Assembly: GCA_016789025.1 (NCBI GenBank)
Contig: JAEURC010000022.1
Span: 1-64,000 of the forward strand
Reading direction: 5' to 3'
Length of the DNA stretch: 64,000 nucleotides
DNA from: Anaerolineales bacterium
GTDB lineage: Bacteria > Chloroflexota > Anaerolineae > Anaerolineales > Villigracilaceae
The notes beneath the pieces were generated by a model, which saw nothing but the letters and a program-made list of their open reading frames with translations, did not search any database and had not been told where the DNA came from. A program made the translations under genes and the position numbers. Within the stretch, counting starts at the first letter, position 1; the number at the start of each line of letters is the position of its first letter. Positions 62,225 through 64,000 of this stretch are shown piece after piece.

Positions 62225-62913
62225 TTCGTGGCGCGGGATGGTATCCCGCAATTTCACGTAGCGGATTACCAATCCGCTCCACGATTCTTGTCATCTTTCT
62301 TCTTTCCTCTTTCCTCTTATTCTCCTGCTCGACGAAAACGCCTCAGACCCCGCCTCAAGTTGTCTCTGTCTATTCGACCTCTGCCGCCGAGCCGTGGCTA
62401 ACCGACCTCTACGCCTGCGCGGACTCTGTCGCGGCGCTCGTCCGTGTGGACGACTCGAACTCGGCTGACATCTCGTTGCAAATTGGCGAGCCTGATTTTT
62501 TATCTTCGTTTGCGTATCAGATCGGCGAAGAAGAAATATTGGTCGCTGTGAATCGTCAAAGCCCGATACAAAATTTGACCCTCGACGATGCGCGCGTCTT
62601 GTTCATGGGACTTGGCGACCCATCTGTTCAGTTGCGGGTGTACGCGTCAGACGCGGATGTGCAAAAAGTGTTTGACCAGTTCGTAATGGAGGGACGAAGC
62701 GTTTCGTCGTCGGCGTTGATCGCGGTTAGTCCAGGGCAGATGTCGGATGAATTATTGAGTCAGCCGAATGCGGTTGGCATCCTGCCGCGGCGTTTGATGG
62801 CTGATGACTTGCGCGAAGTTTATTTGGTTGCAACCGCGCCTGCGCTTGCGTTGACGAAATCCGAGCCGCAAGGTGTGGTCAATCAATTGATCGGATGTTT
62901 GCAAGAGAAATAG
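62218..62913 (+). CDS. PstS-like substrate-binding lipoprotein
   Basis: This 231-residue protein has an unusual N terminus, then a lipoprotein signal (lipobox LFSC near residues 34-37) and a periplasmic-binding-like fold (SVYSTSAAEPWLTDLYAC, EEEILVAVNRQSPIQNLTLDD, NAVGILPRRL). It resembles phosphate-binding-like domains used as sensors, without a transporter nearby. Residues about 5-20 come from a double palindrome, and no other start codon exists before the signal peptide, so the gene appears to have gained its start from the repeat and the end of the M20 gene. Confidence 0.7.
   Translation: MVIRGAGWYPAISRSGLPIRSTILVIFLLSSFLLFSCSTKTPQTPPQVVSVYSTSAAEPWLTDLYACADSVAALVRVDDSNSADISLQIGEPDFLSSFAYQIGEEEILVAVNRQSPIQNLTLDDARVLFMGLGDPSVQLRVYASDADVQKVFDQFVMEGRSVSSSALIAVSPGQMSDELLSQPNAVGILPRRLMADDLREVYLVATAPALALTKSEPQGVVNQLIGCLQEK
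62233..62277. repeat. Double palindrome GCGGGATGGTATCCCGC + GCGGATTACCAATCCGC
   Basis: Two perfect 7-bp-arm hairpins 11 nt apart lie within the first 20 codons of the PstS-like gene, just before its signal peptide. Confidence 0.78.
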
Positions 62914-62940
62914 TCATATAATGATGGGGAGGAGATGAAC

Positions 62941-64000
62941 ATGCGAACTCCATTGTGGATTCCATCAGAACAACGCAAACGAGACGCGAACATCACGCGC
63001 TTCATGGACGTGGTGAACGCGCGGCGCAAGTTGAATCTCAATTCGTATTCGGATTTGTACACATGGTCGGTTAAAAACATTTCCGATTTTTGGGCGGAGG
63101 TGTGGGACTTCGTCGAGACCAAAGCCTCAACGCGATACGATTCCGTAGTGACGAATTTATCCGTCTTCCCCGGCGCGAAGTGGTTCCCCGGCTCGAAGTT
63201 GAACTTTGCCGAGAATCTTTTGCGCTATCGCGATGATCATGCGGCATTCGTTTTCATCGGCGAGACGCAAACCTCCAAACGTATGACCTATGCTGAGTTG
63301 TACGACGAAGTGGCGCGGCTGGCGCATTCATTGAAAGAGTCGGGCGTCGGCGCTGGGGATCGGGTCGTTGGGTATATGCCGAATCTCATCGAGACGGTCG
63401 TCTGTATGTTGGCGGCGGCGAGCCTCGGTGCGACGTGGGCTTCGTGCGCCACAGACATTGGTCCCGGCGCGGCAATCGAACGGCTGGGACAGGTCGCGCC
63501 AAAAGCGATGATCACCGCGGATGGATATTTCTACAAGGGCAAAGCGTTCGACACGCTGGCTCACGCGGCGGAGGTGGCGCGCGGAATTCCATCGTTGCAA
63601 AAAGTGATCGTCGTTTCGTATACGCGCGAGAAGCCCGACATTTCCCAGATCCCCAATTCGGTTCATTACGACGATTTTCTCGCCAAAGAAAAGAATCTTG
63701 AAATTCAATTCGAGCAATTGCCGTTCGATCATCCGCACTACATTATGTTTTCGTCGGGGACGACGGGCAAGCCGAAGTGTTTGGTGCAGGGAGCGGGCGG
63801 AGTGCTGATCAATCATCTCAAGGAATTATTTCTCCACACTGATTTAAAGCGCAGTGACAAGATTTTTTACATCACATCATGCAGTTGGATGATGTGGAAC
63901 TGGCTGGTCAGTTCGCTGGCGGTCGGCGCGACGATCGTTCTTTATGATGGCAATCCGAATTATCCCGATGCGGGCGCGATGTGGAAATTGATCCAAGACG
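62941..64000 (+). CDS. Acetoacetyl-CoA synthetase (partial, runs off window)
   Basis: The first 353 codons of an AMP-forming acyl-CoA synthetase are present. They include an ACAS_N-like N terminus (MRTPLWIPSEQRKRDANIT), WFPGSKLNFAENLL, and the P-loop-like motif IMFSSGTTGKPKCLVQG near residues 267-283, followed by the TSCSWMMWNWLVSSL segment typical of acetoacetate-CoA ligase. It activates acetoacetate for ketone-body or polyhydroxyalkanoate metabolism. The ATG at 62941 fits GGAGGAG six nt upstream, and another ATG lies two codons before it. The 3' end is outside the window. Confidence 0.9.
   Translation, partial: MRTPLWIPSEQRKRDANITRFMDVVNARRKLNLNSYSDLYTWSVKNISDFWAEVWDFVETKASTRYDSVVTNLSVFPGAKWFPGSKLNFAENLLRYRDDHAAFVFIGETQTSKRMTYAELYDEVARLAHSLKESGVGAGDRVVGYMPNLIETVVCMLAAASLGATWASCATDIGPGAAIERLGQVAPKAMITADGYFYKGKAFDTLAHAAEVARGIPSLQKVIVVSYTREKPDISQIPNSVHYDDFLAKEKNLEIQFEQLPFDHPHYIMFSSGTTGKPKCLVQGAGGVLINHLKELFLHTDLKRSDKIFYITSCSWMMWNWLVSSLAVGATIVLYDGNPNYPDAGAMWKLIQD

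Overview
The window looks like chromosome of a member of the Chloroflexota, most likely class Anaerolineae. This rests on gene content and style and was not tested with a marker tree. Supporting signs are a YgeW/YgeY/carbamate kinase purine-type cluster, many Thr/Pro-linker lipoproteins, an NBR1-type Ig-like lipoprotein, a four-helix bundle protein, several genes with a TATAAT-like box only 6-11 nt before the start codon, and heavy colonisation by short palindromic and tandem repeats. Base composition is moderately GC-rich. Only one tRNA is present, and there is no rRNA, CRISPR array, transposase or integrase.

Layout. 0-3.4 kb: two coupled BatA-like VWA membrane proteins, then the AzlC/AzlD branched-chain amino acid exporter. 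3.4-6.1 kb: a receiver/degenerate-GGDEF protein, a CAU tRNA, and a MatC-type transporter lying between the intact tRNA and a decayed copy of the tRNA 3' half. 6.1-18.2 kb: an amidohydrolase (+), then a long minus-strand run of 8-oxoguanine deaminase, adenine deaminase, GntR regulator, YgeY-type hydrolase, histidine phosphatase, YgeW-type carbamoyltransferase, four-helix protein and carbamate kinase, followed by a polysaccharide deacetylase and a FemAB-like transferase. This reads as a purine salvage/fermentation locus in which carbamoyl phosphate would be cashed in for ATP. 18-25 kb: SRPBCC protein, HI0933-like flavoprotein, RecQ, and two secreted lipoprotein hydrolases.

25-36.3 kb: a respiratory nitrate module, with a NarX/NarL-like two-component pair, a lipoprotein, a pseudo-receiver protein, a cytochrome c lipoprotein and narGHJI. 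The sensor carries a Cys-rich GAF domain. 36.4-43.7 kb: a DUF1801-like protein, the NBR1-type lipoprotein, recA with a clear promoter and a perfect palindromic operator, M23 peptidase, a beta-propeller lipoprotein, a ParB/SerK-like protein and an RluA pseudouridine synthase. 43.8-48.5 kb: a DUF433/DUF5615 toxin-antitoxin pair, a thiostrepton-resistance-type rRNA methyltransferase, a META lipoprotein and an ABC-2 exporter. 48.8-57 kb: SIMPL protein, dual-specificity phosphatase coupled to kynureninase, a GMC oxidoreductase with a ferredoxin-like Cys motif, and a five-gene oxidoreductase operon. 57-64 kb: an FG-GAP-like lipoprotein, tgt, uppP, an M20 peptidase, a PstS-like lipoprotein and the start of an acetoacetyl-CoA synthetase that runs off the window.

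The most unusual feature is the repeats. At least ten families of short palindromic or tandem repeats fill the intergenic gaps. Many copies also lie in frame inside genes (narG, recQ, kynU, ade, the 8-oxoguanine deaminase, the GMC oxidoreductase, M20 peptidase, esterase, ABC ATPase, ParB-like), or supply new C termini or N termini. This resembles the Rickettsia palindromic elements but involves several unrelated families at once.
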